Counted from the stretch's first letter, positions 9,224-18,618 are shown. The stretch is 64,000 nt of DNA from NP936 sp002726085 (GCA_036012905.1 DASCQF010000011.1:20648-84647); one strand, 5' to 3'. Notes: generated by a model from the letters alone, not told the origin. Numbers and translations: made by a program.

Positions 9224-9445
9224 GTGACACCTGCGAGAGAAATCTTGCAGATCAAAACGCTGCTCGATGAGGCGATCGACGCCTGGAGCGATGCCCGTCA
9301 GGGTGTCATTGCCGAGGCCCGGAACATTCCGCCCATCGCCTTCGGCTACCGTCCGGCGAAGGAGTGTCACCACGCGCAGATTGCGCTGTATGCTCGGATG
9401 CAGGGCCGAACGCCGGCCCTGACCCGGTTGATCGAAGGCGGCTAG
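9224..9445 (+). pseudogene. internally deleted DinB/YfiT-type protein remnant
   Basis: The 73-codon frame joins two ends of a DinB-superfamily four-helix protein. Residues 1-47 (starting MTPAREILQIKTLLDEAI and ending GYRPAKE) look like the first helix and loop of the family, and residues 49-73 (HHAQIALYARMQGRTPALT) look like the last helix and C-terminus, including the terminal metal-site HxxQ region. About 100 residues expected in between are missing, in frame. DinB proteins are metal-dependent thiol-transferase-like enzymes. Without its core this copy is unlikely to fold. GTG start, no clear ribosome site. Confidence 0.5.
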
Positions 9446-9471
9446 CGTCGTCTTCGAGTGCCGGCGCGCCG

Positions 9472-10147
9472 CTATTTTTCCCCGGTATAGCGGTAGACCA
9501 CCGGATCGGCGCCTAGCGTGCCTTCGAGTCCGGCGGGTAAGGTGTTCGGCGCGAATCCGGATTGGCCTTCGAGCGTGGTGGTGCTGCCATTCATCGTCAG
9601 CTTGACGTTGACGTTCTCCTTGAGGCACCCGACATTGAAAACGGCCGGGTCGTGCGGTGGTACCGCATCGTTCAGGACACGGAGATCGCCGACGAAGGTC
9701 ATCATCGGCTGCCGGCGACCAGGAAGATCAACGGCTCTCAGTTCCTTCGACGCGAGTGTGACGCTCTCCGTCGTGCGATCGAAGATCACATCCGGCGGAA
9801 AACCGGCAATCCTGACTTCGTAGCTGTCCGACGTGAGGGGAGAGAAGCTGTAGGTGCCGTCTTGACCGGTGGTCTGCGGTGGATGCGTGACGGTCAGGGT
9901 TGAGAGCCGCACAGAGACCCCGCTGAAGGGCGTTCCGTCGACTGAGACCTGACCGCGGACCGCAAATCCAGACGGGTCGTCCGCGGGACCTAACGGGTTC
10001 GCCGGGTCGCGGCCGCATTCCCCCGGCGGAGAAGGCGAGCACCGCACCAATTGCGGCGATGACGTTGATAAGGCGATTTCGCGGCGAGACCGTGTGTCGA
10101 GGGACGGTGTGGGTTGTCGCTACTGGCTGCGGCGTGATGCGCGTCAC
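9472..10147 (-). CDS. carboxypeptidase-regulatory-domain protein, frameshifted near 10022
   Basis: Two frames make one protein. From GTG 10147, which overlaps the preceding stop as GTGA with GAGGAG upstream, the first frame encodes a signal-like segment (RLINVIAAIGAVLAFSAGG). At the run of five C/G at 10020-10024 the sense continues in the other frame as ECGRDPANPLGPADDPSG, then a regulatory beta-sandwich (VRGQVSVDGTPFSGVSV, TTGQDGTYSFSPLTS) and a Cys-containing C-terminal part. The downstream frame alone would start at ATG 10050 without a signal. Either a one-base sequencing/assembly indel or a real frameshift explains it. Function unknown; probably exported. Confidence 0.6.
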
Positions 10148-12576
10148 TGCTCCTCGTGCTCGGATGGATTGCCGGTCTTCTTCACGTAGGTGTTGGCCCA
10201 GTTCAGCATCTCGGCGACGGTGTGCAGGACTGACTCGCGCGCGGCGTAGCCGTGCGACTCGTGCGGCAACGTGACGTAGCGAACCGTGGCGCCATGGCCC
10301 TTGAGTGCCATGTACATCCGGGCCGACTGGATCGGAAACGTCCCGGAGTTGTTGTCGGCCTCGCCGTGCGTCAGCAGGATCGGTTCGTTGATCTTGTCGG
10401 CATGGAAGAACGGCGACATCGCCGCGTAGATGTCGGTTGCCTCCCAGAAGGTGCGGCGCTCGTTCTGAAACCCGAATGGTGTCAGCGACCGGTTGTAGGC
10501 GCCGCTACGGGCGATGCCCATCTGGAACAGGTCGGAGTGGGCGAGCAGGTTGGCCGTCATGAACGCGCCGTAGCTGTGCCCCCCCACACCGATCGTGTCG
10601 CGGTCGGTGACCCCCATATCGACGACCTTGTCCACCGCCGCCTGAGCGCTCGCCACGAGCTGCTCTAGGTACGTGTCGTTGGCGGTCTCGCCCTTGCCGA
10701 CGATCGGCATCGTAGGGCCATCGAAAATGGCGAAGCCCTGGGTTAGCAGCAGCAGGTGTGAGGCGCCGCGGATCGCCGTGAACCGGTTGTCCGAGCCGGT
10801 GACCTGTCCAGCGAGCTGCGGGTCGACGAACTCACGCGGATAGGCCCACATTACCATCGGGACACGCTCACCCTCGCGATAGCCGGGCGGCATGTAGAGC
10901 GTGCCGGACAGCTGCACGCCGTCGGCGCGCTCGTAGGTCACCAGCTCCTTCGAGATGCCAGTCAGCTGCGGCGCCGGGTCCGGGAAGCTCGTGATCGTCC
11001 GTATGCTGCCGCCGGCGGTGTCGCGGACGTAGTAGTTCGGTGGCTCGACCCGCGTTTCCCGACGCGTGAGCACCGACCGTCCGTCGTCGGACAGCACCGC
11101 GGCCACCACCTCGTAGGCGTCGTCGGCGCTCTGGAACAGCCGTTCTGTTTCAAATGAGCGCAGATCGAGGCGGTCGAGGAACGGGCGGTCACCGTTGGGT
11201 GATGCACCAGTGCCGGTCAGATGGATGGCATTCCCGGTCTGGCGAATCACACGCCCACCCGGCCGCGGGGCGGTGATCGGGCCGCCGGGGTTGGCGTAAC
11301 GGTCTTCCGAGCTGCGGTCCCAGAGTCTGCGGGGTTCGGCACCGGCGGCCAGAACCCAGGTACGGGTCCAGCGGCTCGGCCGATCGTTCTCGGTCAGCAG
11401 GGCCGTGCCGTCCTCGGTCCAGGTAATCCCTCCGTACCGGAACTCGGTCAGGGCCAGCTCGTTCGGTTCGCCGTTAAAGGGGGCCATGTGTGAGAAGACT
11501 TGGTCACGGTGAGGCACAGAGCGCCGCGGGTCGCCGCCGTCCTGCGCTTCGACCCAGACCAGCGTGTGTGGTTCGGTCGGGTTCCAGACGTAGCTGCGGG
11601 GGCCGGTCGGCACGCCGCCAATTGGGACCGCGTCGGCCAAGGGTAGTCGCGCGACCTGCGCGACGATCTCGCCGCTGCCGTTTCGAATGGTGACGTCCTT
11701 CGGGAAGCTGCGGGCGGTGACCAGCCAGGAAAACGGCCGTTCGACTTCGACTATCAGGAAATACTGTCCGCTGGGAGACGCGCTCACCTGCTGGTAGAGC
11801 CCAGGTCGACCGATCGGGGTCCGGCGACCGGTGGCAATTTCGATCGTGGCGACCTGGCTCGTGAAGTAGTACTCGAACAGCGCCTCGTCGTGGGCGTTCT
11901 GCAACAGGTCCTGGTAGGTGCGGATCGGCGCCGCGCTGCCCAGGTGCTCCTGGATGTTCGGTGCGGCCGGGACATCGGGCGCTGTGGCCGGTGCGCCGCG
12001 CGCCGACGCCTTGAAAGTGCAGACGACCGTGGCGTTCTCGTCCAGCCAGTCGCACGGGTCACCCCAGGCGGCGTTGATCGAGGCGTCGCTGAGAGGCCGC
12101 GCGGCCCCGGTGGCGGTCTCCATCATCCACACCTCGATACCGTTGTATCGGGTCAGCGTGAAGATCAGCCGTGAGCCATCCGGCGAGAACTCGACCCGGC
12201 CCAGCGACGTCTCCCTCGGCGCATCGAACGCCTGTTCCTCCCCGTCACTGATCCGCTTCAGCGTGATCCGAGTGATTCCGGCCGCAGTGTGCGGGCCGTT
12301 GGTCCGTGGGTTCAGCCGGTAGCCGGCCAGCCGCAGCATCGGCTCCGCCAGCTCGGCGATCGACGGCATCGCCGGGCGCGAAAGTAGGGCGACCGTGTCA
12401 CCCTTCGGGCTGACCACCACCTGAGGGCTCCGCGGCGCATCCAGTATGTCGACGATGTCTTGCGGCGGGGTCAGATACCCCGTTGCCTCCTGAGCGACAG
12501 CTGGAGACCCGGTCATCAGGGCGCCAGACAGCGCGGCCGCGACCAGTACGACGGCTGGCAAGTGTGTTCGGCGCAT
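10144..12576 (-). CDS. S9 family serine peptidase, glutamyl-endopeptidase-like
   Basis: 810 residues from ATG 12576; AGGAGAG lies 5 bases upstream, making it better than the ATG at 12594. A signal peptide (MRRTHLPAVVLVAAALSG... ending AVAQ) indicates export. The N-terminal propeller begins TPPQDIVDILDAPRSPQ and contains LAGYRLNPRTNG, the pattern of the S9D group typified by plant chloroplast glutamyl endopeptidase. The C-terminal hydrolase domain has S668 (GGHSYGAF), D741 (GEADNNSG) and H775 (HESHGY). It presumably cleaves peptides in the periplasm. It overlaps the start of the frameshifted gene by 4 bases. Confidence 0.9.
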   Translation of the reverse strand: MRRTHLPAVVLVAAALSGALMTGSPAVAQEATGYLTPPQDIVDILDAPRSPQVVVSPKGDTVALLSRPAMPSIAELAEPMLRLAGYRLNPRTNGPHTAAGITRITLKRISDGEEQAFDAPRETSLGRVEFSPDGSRLIFTLTRYNGIEVWMMETATGAARPLSDASINAAWGDPCDWLDENATVVCTFKASARGAPATAPDVPAAPNIQEHLGSAAPIRTYQDLLQNAHDEALFEYYFTSQVATIEIATGRRTPIGRPGLYQQVSASPSGQYFLIVEVERPFSWLVTARSFPKDVTIRNGSGEIVAQVARLPLADAVPIGGVPTGPRSYVWNPTEPHTLVWVEAQDGGDPRRSVPHRDQVFSHMAPFNGEPNELALTEFRYGGITWTEDGTALLTENDRPSRWTRTWVLAAGAEPRRLWDRSSEDRYANPGGPITAPRPGGRVIRQTGNAIHLTGTGASPNGDRPFLDRLDLRSFETERLFQSADDAYEVVAAVLSDDGRSVLTRRETRVEPPNYYVRDTAGGSIRTITSFPDPAPQLTGISKELVTYERADGVQLSGTLYMPPGYREGERVPMVMWAYPREFVDPQLAGQVTGSDNRFTAIRGASHLLLLTQGFAIFDGPTMPIVGKGETANDTYLEQLVASAQAAVDKVVDMGVTDRDTIGVGGHSYGAFMTANLLAHSDLFQMGIARSGAYNRSLTPFGFQNERRTFWEATDIYAAMSPFFHADKINEPILLTHGEADNNSGTFPIQSARMYMALKGHGATVRYVTLPHESHGYAARESVLHTVAEMLNWANTYVKKTGNPSEHEEQ

Positions 12577-12719
12577 AAGACTCTCCTGGGACATTCGCGC
12601 AACCCGCGCCCCGTCGCGGGGCAGTGGTTTTCGGTTCGTCCGATTACTCTAGCCGCGGTGCCCACAGGAATCCACCTCCGAGAGCGGCCGAAGCCCACAG
12701 CCGGGCCGCCCCTCGGCCC

Positions 12720-13967
12720 TCAGCAGCCGGCTGCACCTTCAATGACCTCGCAGGCGATCCTCAGCCCGTTGACTTTCGTCAGCCTCTTCGCCAGCGTTCG
12801 ACAGCGCCCCGCTGTCTCGGTCGATTCGAGTAGCTGCTCGAGCTCATGCGCCACGGTCTGACCGGTGACGTGCGCTGCCGGCAGTACCCGCGCGACACCC
12901 AGTTCGCGTAGCCGGTCGGCGTTGTCCGGTTGGTCGAAGGTCATCGGCGTTACCAGATGCGGTACGCCGGCCGCAAGCGCCTGCGCCGCCGACCCGATGC
13001 CGCCGTGATGGACCAGCGCCGCGGCTCGGGGCAGTACCTCGCTGAACGGTATATAGGCGACGTGACGCACACCGTCAGGCATTGCCGCCGGCAGCTGGTC
13101 TTGATAGCGGGTCAGCAACAGTCCGCGTCGTCCCAGCCGTCCGCAGGCATCGGCCGCTGCGTGGAAGAACCGTTTCGCCTGACGGTTTCCGGAACCAGCC
13201 ACGAACACGACCGGTGGGTCTCCTGCGTCGAGAAACGCCACGGCCTCGGCCGGCACATCGGTTGCGTCTCGCTCGTCATAGAGCGGGAACCCGGTCAGGC
13301 GCACCTGTGGTGGCCAGTCCGGCTGTGCCGGCGCGAACCAATCGGGAAACATCCCGATGGTACAGCTCGGAGAGTGCCACCATTGGCTGGTGATGTGTCT
13401 GGCTCGTCCCAGACCGAGCTCCAGGCGATGAGCGTTGACTGCGTCGTCGAGTACATGGTCGGCCGCCAGATCGGTTAGCGCGAACAGGATCCGCTTAACC
13501 GCCAGGGGCAGCGAGTTGACCCGCAGCAGTGCCGGATGCAGCACCGGTGACCGGTGGACGCTGTGGAAGCAGCTCGGCTGGAGATGGGCCGTGACGAGTC
13601 GAATCCCCAAAGTTTCCTGTGCGGTCCGAGCGGCGAAGGCCAGCCCGGGCGCAATGACGACGGTGTCGTCGCCGACGCCGTGCTCTTGCACGAGGCGATA
13701 CAGATCCGCTGATGCGGCCCGCACGGCGCCCGCTATGACGTTCAGCCCCTTCCGGCGGTGCCACAGGTTCGGATGGGCGGTGACCGTCTCATACTGCTCG
13801 ACCGTGCCAACCGGAATGAGCCGGAGACCGAGGCGATCGATCAAGGGGCGGAAGTACGCGTTCGTGGCGATGGTCACGTCGTGGCCGCGGTCGCGCAGCG
13901 CGAGCGCCAGCCCGACATAGGGGTGTACGTCGCCGGCGCTGCCGACAGGAATCAACAGGGCGCGCAT
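12720..13967 (-). CDS. GT1-family (UGT/sterol-glucosyltransferase-like) glycosyltransferase
   Basis: 415 residues, cytoplasmic or membrane-associated GT-B enzyme transferring a sugar from an NDP-sugar. The N-terminal glycine loop is VGSAGDVHPYVGLALALRDRGH. The nucleotide-sugar signature in the C-terminal domain is LVHHGGIGSAAQALAAGVPHL followed by PMTFDQPDNADRL, a match to the GT1/GT28 family that acts on lipids, macrolides and sterols. Acceptor unknown. It is divergent from the phosphatase operon across 120 bp. Confidence 0.87.
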   Translation of the reverse strand: MRALLIPVGSAGDVHPYVGLALALRDRGHDVTIATNAYFRPLIDRLGLRLIPVGTVEQYETVTAHPNLWHRRKGLNVIAGAVRAASADLYRLVQEHGVGDDTVVIAPGLAFAARTAQETLGIRLVTAHLQPSCFHSVHRSPVLHPALLRVNSLPLAVKRILFALTDLAADHVLDDAVNAHRLELGLGRARHITSQWWHSPSCTIGMFPDWFAPAQPDWPPQVRLTGFPLYDERDATDVPAEAVAFLDAGDPPVVFVAGSGNRQAKRFFHAAADACGRLGRRGLLLTRYQDQLPAAMPDGVRHVAYIPFSEVLPRAAALVHHGGIGSAAQALAAGVPHLVTPMTFDQPDNADRLRELGVARVLPAAHVTGQTVAHELEQLLESTETAGRCRTLAKRLTKVNGLRIACEVIEGAAGC

Positions 13968-13997
13968 CGTGGCTGGGGGCCGTCCCCGCGGCCGATC

Positions 13998-14027
13998 TTG
14001 GCGGGGCCGTTCTTCTCACACTATAAT
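13998..14027 (+). promoter_or_regulatory. sigma-70-type promoter for the phosphatase-aminotransferase-selD operon
   Basis: TTGGCG at 13998-14003, an 18-base spacer, and a perfect TATAAT at 14022-14027. Transcription would start near 14034, about 54 bases before the phosphatase ATG. Confidence 0.6.
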
Positions 14028-14087
14028 CGGGTTCCCTCGACGGACGTGGCCGGAGCACCAGCCGCCAGGTTTCCTCAACGTCACCCG

Positions 14088-14558
14088 ATGAGCACCATCA
14101 ACCACCTTCTGTTCGTGTGTGCCGGCAACATCTGTCGGAGCCCCATGGCGGAGGTGCTGTTCCGAGACCTTGCGCGGTCGCACCCGCAGCTCGAAAAGCT
14201 CGACGTCAGCTCGGCCGGCACGATAGCCCTGAACGGGAATCTGCCCTGTGCCGGCTCGGTCGACGCAATGCGGAAGAAGTTCGGGTTGGAGATGGCGACA
14301 CACCGGGCCCGCCCTTTGTCCAGACGTCTTGCCGCCGATCTGGTGCTGACCATGGACCGGGAACCCGAGCGTGACGCAAAATCTTTGAAGCTGCAGGCGC
14401 GCGTGGAGATGCTCGGCGACTTCGTGGGCACGGGCGAAGAGGTCGAGGATCCGTATGGAGGTCCCTCGCGCCGGTATCGCGAGGTGGCGCGCCAACTCGA
14501 GCGGCTGATCGAGCTGGCGGTGGCCAAGCTGGACAAAGAGACCGCGGCGGCTTCATAG
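14088..14558 (+). CDS. low-molecular-weight protein tyrosine phosphatase
   Basis: 156 residues, cytoplasmic. The active-site loop CAGNICRS has nucleophile C11 and R17, and the general acid is D121 in EDPYGG. Length matches the family (about 150-160). ATG 14088 opens directly on the characteristic HLLFVCAGN strand. The family contains both true tyrosine phosphatases controlling exopolysaccharide kinases and arsenate-reductase-like members; Asp-Pro-Tyr favours the phosphatase. It is first in an operon with the aminotransferase gene, 26 bp downstream. Confidence 0.93.
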   Translation: MSTINHLLFVCAGNICRSPMAEVLFRDLARSHPQLEKLDVSSAGTIALNGNLPCAGSVDAMRKKFGLEMATHRARPLSRRLAADLVLTMDREPERDAKSLKLQARVEMLGDFVGTGEEVEDPYGGPSRRYREVARQLERLIELAVAKLDKETAAAS

Positions 14559-14584
14559 GAGTGCACGGCCAGCCATTGGGAACC

Positions 14585-15751
14585 ATGTTCTCGGCTCGGG
14601 TTCCTCCGCTTCGGTCCAACCGCGTCGCCCGGGCGCTCGCGCGCCTGCGCTCTGCCGGCCAGCCGCTCGACGACCTGACGATCTCGAACCCGACCCTGGT
14701 CGGGTTGTCCTACCCGGACCGGCTGCTCGACCCGCTAGCCCAGCCTGCGGCGCTCTGCTACGACCCGGCCCCGTTCGGCGTCTGGGCCGCCCGCGAAGCG
14801 GTGGCGGCGCATCTGGCGGGCCGGGGGGTGAGGGTGGTGGCCGACCGGGTCATCTTGACCGCGAGCACCAGCGAGGCCTACTCGTTGCTGTTCAAGCTTC
14901 TCTGCGACCCTGCCGATCTGGTCCTGGTTCCGCAACCCAGCTACCCACTGTTCGAGCATCTCACCCGCCTGGACGGTGTCGTGGCCAGTCCCTACGCACT
15001 GGAGTATCACGGACGCTGGGAGCTGAACCTCGACAGCTTGCACCGTGCCATCGAGCCGCGGGCGCGAGCCATCCTGCTGGTCAACCCCAACAACCCCACA
15101 GGATCTTTTGTCCGTCCGGACGAGCTGCATGCCGCACGCGAGATCGCCGCCCGGCACGAGCTGGCGATCATCAGCGACGAGGTGTTCGACCTCTACCCCT
15201 TGGACGCACGGGCACCGGGGCGGTCCGGCGCCCTTGTCGAGGAGACCGACGCGCTGACGTTCACCCTCGGCGGCTTGTCCAAATCGGCCGCCCTGCCACA
15301 GCTGAAGCTTGGGTGGATCCTCGTCGGTGGACCGGAGACCCTCGTGCGACGCGCCCTCGACCGGCTCGCCCTCATCTGCGACAGCTATCTCTCGGTTGCC
15401 ACCCCGGTGCAGCTGGCCGTCGGGACACTGCTCGAACGGGCGGTGCCGTTGGCTGACCAGCTTCGCCGTCGGGTCCGCACGAACTACGCGGCCCTGCGCA
15501 GCTTGGTCCGGCGGTACCCAGCGTGCCAGGTCCTCCATGCCGAGGCGGGGTGGTACGCTGTGGTCCAGGTGCCGGCGATTCGGTCGGAGGAAGCGTTGGT
15601 CATCGAGCTCATCGAGAAAGACCGGGTTCTGGTGCATCCGGGCTATTTCTTCGATTTCCCCCGCGAGGCGTTCCTAGTGGTGAGTCTGCTGCCCGATCCC
15701 ATTGGTTTCGCCGATGCCATGACCAAGGTGCTGACCCGAGCTGTCGGATGA
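14585..15751 (+). CDS. PLP-dependent class I/II aminotransferase
   Basis: 388 residues from ATG 14585 (GGGA upstream); a GTG 24 bases earlier is possible. Class I fold with NPNNPTGSF for cofactor and substrate carboxylate, SDEVFDLYP, and Schiff-base lysine K233 in GGLSKSAALPQLKLGW. The Ser-Lys-Ser...LPQ-Lys-Leu-Gly-Trp form is typical of alanine/aspartate-type aminotransferases of subgroup I, but the substrate is not determined. The TGA at 15749-15751 overlaps the ATG of the SelD fusion as ATGA, so the two are translationally coupled. Confidence 0.9.
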   Translation: MFSARVPPLRSNRVARALARLRSAGQPLDDLTISNPTLVGLSYPDRLLDPLAQPAALCYDPAPFGVWAAREAVAAHLAGRGVRVVADRVILTASTSEAYSLLFKLLCDPADLVLVPQPSYPLFEHLTRLDGVVASPYALEYHGRWELNLDSLHRAIEPRARAILLVNPNNPTGSFVRPDELHAAREIAARHELAIISDEVFDLYPLDARAPGRSGALVEETDALTFTLGGLSKSAALPQLKLGWILVGGPETLVRRALDRLALICDSYLSVATPVQLAVGTLLERAVPLADQLRRRVRTNYAALRSLVRRYPACQVLHAEAGWYAVVQVPAIRSEEALVIELIEKDRVLVHPGYFFDFPREAFLVVSLLPDPIGFADAMTKVLTRAVG

Positions 15752-18009
15752 GGGAGACCACGGTCCCCGTCGTCAAGGACCTCGTGTTGATCGGCGGCGG
15801 TCACACCCACGTCGCGGTGCTCAAGCGATTCGGGATGCGTCCGGTCCCAGGCGTGCGACTGACGCTGATTACACGCGACGTCCACACCCCGTATTCCGGC
15901 ATGCTGCCTGGATTGGTGGCGGGGCACTACGACTTCGACGACATCCATATAGACCTCGCGCCCCTGAGCCGCTTCGCTGGCGCCCGGCTGTTTCACCAGC
16001 CGGTGGTTGGGCTCGACCTGGATCGCCGGATCGTGCGCTGCGACGGCCGGCCCCCGGTGCCCTACGACCTGCTATCGATCAACATCGGGTCGACGCCCTC
16101 TCTGCGGGAAGTGCCGGGCGCCGCTGGTGTGGTGGTGCCGGTCAAACCGATCAGCACGTTCGTCGAACGGTGGCAACGGTTGCGCGCCCGCGTAACGGAG
16201 GCCACAGGGCTGGTGCGCATCGGGGTGGTCGGGGCGGGCGCGGGCGGTGTCGAGTTGACGCTGTCCATGCAGTTCGCGCTGCATCGCATGTTGGCGGCGC
16301 TCGGCCGGCCGGCCGGAGCCACCGAGTGTCATCTCTTTGGTGCCGGAGAGACCATTCTGGCGACACACAACCGTGGGATGCGGCGACGCCTCGAGCGGGT
16401 GCTGCGCGAGCGCGGCGTACACATGCACCTGGGGCAGACGGTGGCGTCGGTGTCGCCCGGGCTGATCACCTGCTCCGACGGCACGACGGTGGCGCTCGAT
16501 GAGATCCTCTGGGTCACGCAAGCCGGCGCGGCGCCCTGGTTGGGGGAGGCCGGTCTCGAGGTCGACGAACGCGGGTTCGTATGCGTGGACGCCACGTTGC
16601 GCTCAGTATCGCACCCACGTGTCTTTGCCGCCGGAGACGTTGCCGCGGTTGTCAATCATCCGCGCGAGAAGGCAGGGGTGTTCGCGGTGCGGCAGGGGGC
16701 GCCGCTGGCCGAAAACCTGCGGCGCGTGTTGCTGGGCCGGTCGCCGCGGCCGTTTCGTCCCCAGCGCCGGTTCCTGACGCTGGTGTCGACCGGGGGGCGC
16801 CATGCTGTCGGCTCGCGGGGACCGTGGTCGTTCGGGGGGGCGGCGGTCTGGCGCTGGAAAGACTGGCTCGATCGGCGATTCATGGCTCGCTACAGCCAGC
16901 TGCCTGTGATGGCTCCGGGCTCGACGCCTGCACTCGAGCCGGGACTCGCGTCTCCAGAGGTCTTGAAGGAGATCTCGACCGCTGCGATGCGGTGTGGCGG
17001 TTGCGGGTCGAAGGTGGGCGCCACGCCACTCGAGCGGGTGCTGGACCAGCTACGACCTGTGCGACGCGACGACGTGCTCATCGGGTTGGAGTCGCCAGAT
17101 GATGCCGCGGTCGTGACGGTGCCACCCGGCAAGGTCCAGGTGCGCACGGTGGATGCGTTCCGGGCCATCGTGAACGACCCGTTCGTGTTCGGACAGATCA
17201 CCGCAAACCACTGTCTGGGTGACATCTTCGCGATGGGGGCCGAGGCACAGACGGCGCTGGCGGTGGCGACCGTTCCCTTCGGGCTCGACACCAAAGTCGA
17301 GGACACGCTGGTGCAACTGCTCACCGGAGCGGTCGGGGTGCTCAACGACGCCGGCGCGGCACTAGTCGGTGGGCACACCAGTGAGGGCGCCGATCTCGCC
17401 CTCGGGCTGTCACTCACCGGGCTGTCCGACCCTGATGCGCTGTTGCGAAAGAGCGGGCTGCGACCCGGGGACCGACTCGTTCTCACGAAGGGGATCGGGA
17501 CCGGCACTTTGTTCGCCGCTGAGATGCGGATGCGGGCGAAGGGCCGGTGGATCGACGGTGCCATCCAGGCGATGCGACAATCCAGTCGCGCGGCGGCGGC
17601 GGCCTTGCGCCGACATGGAGCCACGGCGTGTACCGACGTAACCGGGTTCGGACTACTCGGTCACCTGGTCGAGATGACCAAAGCGTCGGGCGTCGACGCG
17701 CGCCTGGCCTTGTCGTCGGTACCAGTGCTCGATGGTGCGCTCGAGACGAGCGGGGCCGGTCTGCTCAGCTCGTTACATCCCCACAACGTCCGCCTGCGAC
17801 GCGCGGTGGCGGACGTCGAACGGGCGGCCACCGACCCGCGCTACCCGCTGTTATACGACCCGCAGACCGCTGGTGGTCTGCTGGCGGGTGTCCCGGCCGA
17901 CCGCGCCGACGCCTGTGTAGACGACCTGCACGCGCAGGGCTACGACCAGGCGGTCGTCATAGGATCCGTCGAGCCGCGGGGAGACGCCGCGCCGATTCAC
18001 GTCGAATAG
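15748..18009 (+). CDS. selD: FAD/NAD(P)-dependent oxidoreductase fused to selenide, water dikinase
   Basis: 753 residues in two enzymes. Residues 1-400 are a pyridine nucleotide-disulfide oxidoreductase-like FAD domain (LVLIGGGHTHV, GVVGAGAGGVELTL, HPRVFAAGDVAA). Residues 410-753 are SelD, which makes selenophosphate from selenide and ATP: catalytic C419 and K422 in CGGCGSK, DDAAV, HCLGDIFAMGA, TDVTGFGLLGH and YDPQTAGGLL. The catalytic residue is Cys, not selenocysteine. Such fusions are known in several bacteria, where the oxidoreductase is thought to supply reduced selenium. No selA, selB, selC or mnmH was found in the window, so the selenium product is unknown. Confidence 0.93.
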   Translation: MRETTVPVVKDLVLIGGGHTHVAVLKRFGMRPVPGVRLTLITRDVHTPYSGMLPGLVAGHYDFDDIHIDLAPLSRFAGARLFHQPVVGLDLDRRIVRCDGRPPVPYDLLSINIGSTPSLREVPGAAGVVVPVKPISTFVERWQRLRARVTEATGLVRIGVVGAGAGGVELTLSMQFALHRMLAALGRPAGATECHLFGAGETILATHNRGMRRRLERVLRERGVHMHLGQTVASVSPGLITCSDGTTVALDEILWVTQAGAAPWLGEAGLEVDERGFVCVDATLRSVSHPRVFAAGDVAAVVNHPREKAGVFAVRQGAPLAENLRRVLLGRSPRPFRPQRRFLTLVSTGGRHAVGSRGPWSFGGAAVWRWKDWLDRRFMARYSQLPVMAPGSTPALEPGLASPEVLKEISTAAMRCGGCGSKVGATPLERVLDQLRPVRRDDVLIGLESPDDAAVVTVPPGKVQVRTVDAFRAIVNDPFVFGQITANHCLGDIFAMGAEAQTALAVATVPFGLDTKVEDTLVQLLTGAVGVLNDAGAALVGGHTSEGADLALGLSLTGLSDPDALLRKSGLRPGDRLVLTKGIGTGTLFAAEMRMRAKGRWIDGAIQAMRQSSRAAAAALRRHGATACTDVTGFGLLGHLVEMTKASGVDARLALSSVPVLDGALETSGAGLLSSLHPHNVRLRRAVADVERAATDPRYPLLYDPQTAGGLLAGVPADRADACVDDLHAQGYDQAVVIGSVEPRGDAAPIHVE

Positions 18010-18011
18010 AC

Positions 18012-18135
18012 GAAGGAGTCAGAAGTCAGCAGGCAGAAGTCAGAAGACGAAAGGTCGGTGGCCTGCGGCGCTTCTAGAAGTTGCGACAGTTTCCTGTTTC
18101 CTCCTGACTTCTGCCTGCTGACTTCTGACTCCTTC
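18012..18135. repeat. dispersed repeat, inverted-pair form
   Basis: A 32-base arm at 18012-18043 (beginning GAAGGAGTCAGAAGTCAG) has a perfect reverse complement at 18104-18135, around a 60-base middle containing GTCGGTGGCCTGCGGCG. The transcript would form a long hairpin between selD and the peroxiredoxin gene. It resembles the repeats near 21318, 43575 and 58913. No flanking duplication was seen. Confidence 0.85.
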
Positions 18136-18150
18136 GGTGAAAGGAGCCCG

Positions 18151-18618
18151 ATGATCGATGCTGGCAAGAAGCCCCCAGCGTTCACCCTGAAGGATCAGAA
18201 CGGAACATCGGTCCGCCTGCGAGATCTCGAGGGGAAGTGGGTGGTTCTCTATTTCTACCCACGCGATGACACGCCCGGCTGCACGATCGAGGCGTGTGAT
18301 TTCAGCGCCGGAGTGCGTCAGTTCCGAAAGCTCGACGCCCTGATCCTCGGGTGCAGCGCGGATGCTGCCGCCAGCCACACGCGGTTCATCCGGAAGCACA
18401 AGCTGCGTGTGACGCTACTCTCCGACCCGAACCACACGGTGATGACGAAGTACGGCGCCTACGGGGAGAAGACGCTCTACGGCAAAGAGACGGTGGGCGT
18501 GATCCGGTCGACGGTGCTGATCGGTCCGGACGGCAAGGTGGCCCATCACTGGACGCGGGTGCGCGCCAAGGGGCATGCCGAGCAGGTTCGCAGGCGGCTC
18601 GAAGAACTGCGCGGCTAG
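18151..18618 (+). CDS. bcp: thiol peroxidase of the BCP/PrxQ type
   Basis: 155 residues, cytoplasmic. Reduces hydrogen peroxide and organic hydroperoxides with thioredoxin as reductant. Peroxidatic C44 and resolving C49 lie in DTPGCTIEACDF, the same spacing as E. coli Bcp, and the family ending is VAHHWTRVRAKGHAEQV. AAGGAG is 4 bases before ATG 18151; the gene starts 16 bases past the hairpin repeat. Confidence 0.95.
   Translation: MIDAGKKPPAFTLKDQNGTSVRLRDLEGKWVVLYFYPRDDTPGCTIEACDFSAGVRQFRKLDALILGCSADAAASHTRFIRKHKLRVTLLSDPNHTVMTKYGAYGEKTLYGKETVGVIRSTVLIGPDGKVAHHWTRVRAKGHAEQVRRRLEELRG

Noticed and set aside
15748..18009. Selenocysteine codon in SelD
   Set aside because: The catalytic position is TGC (Cys419) and the frame has no internal TGA.
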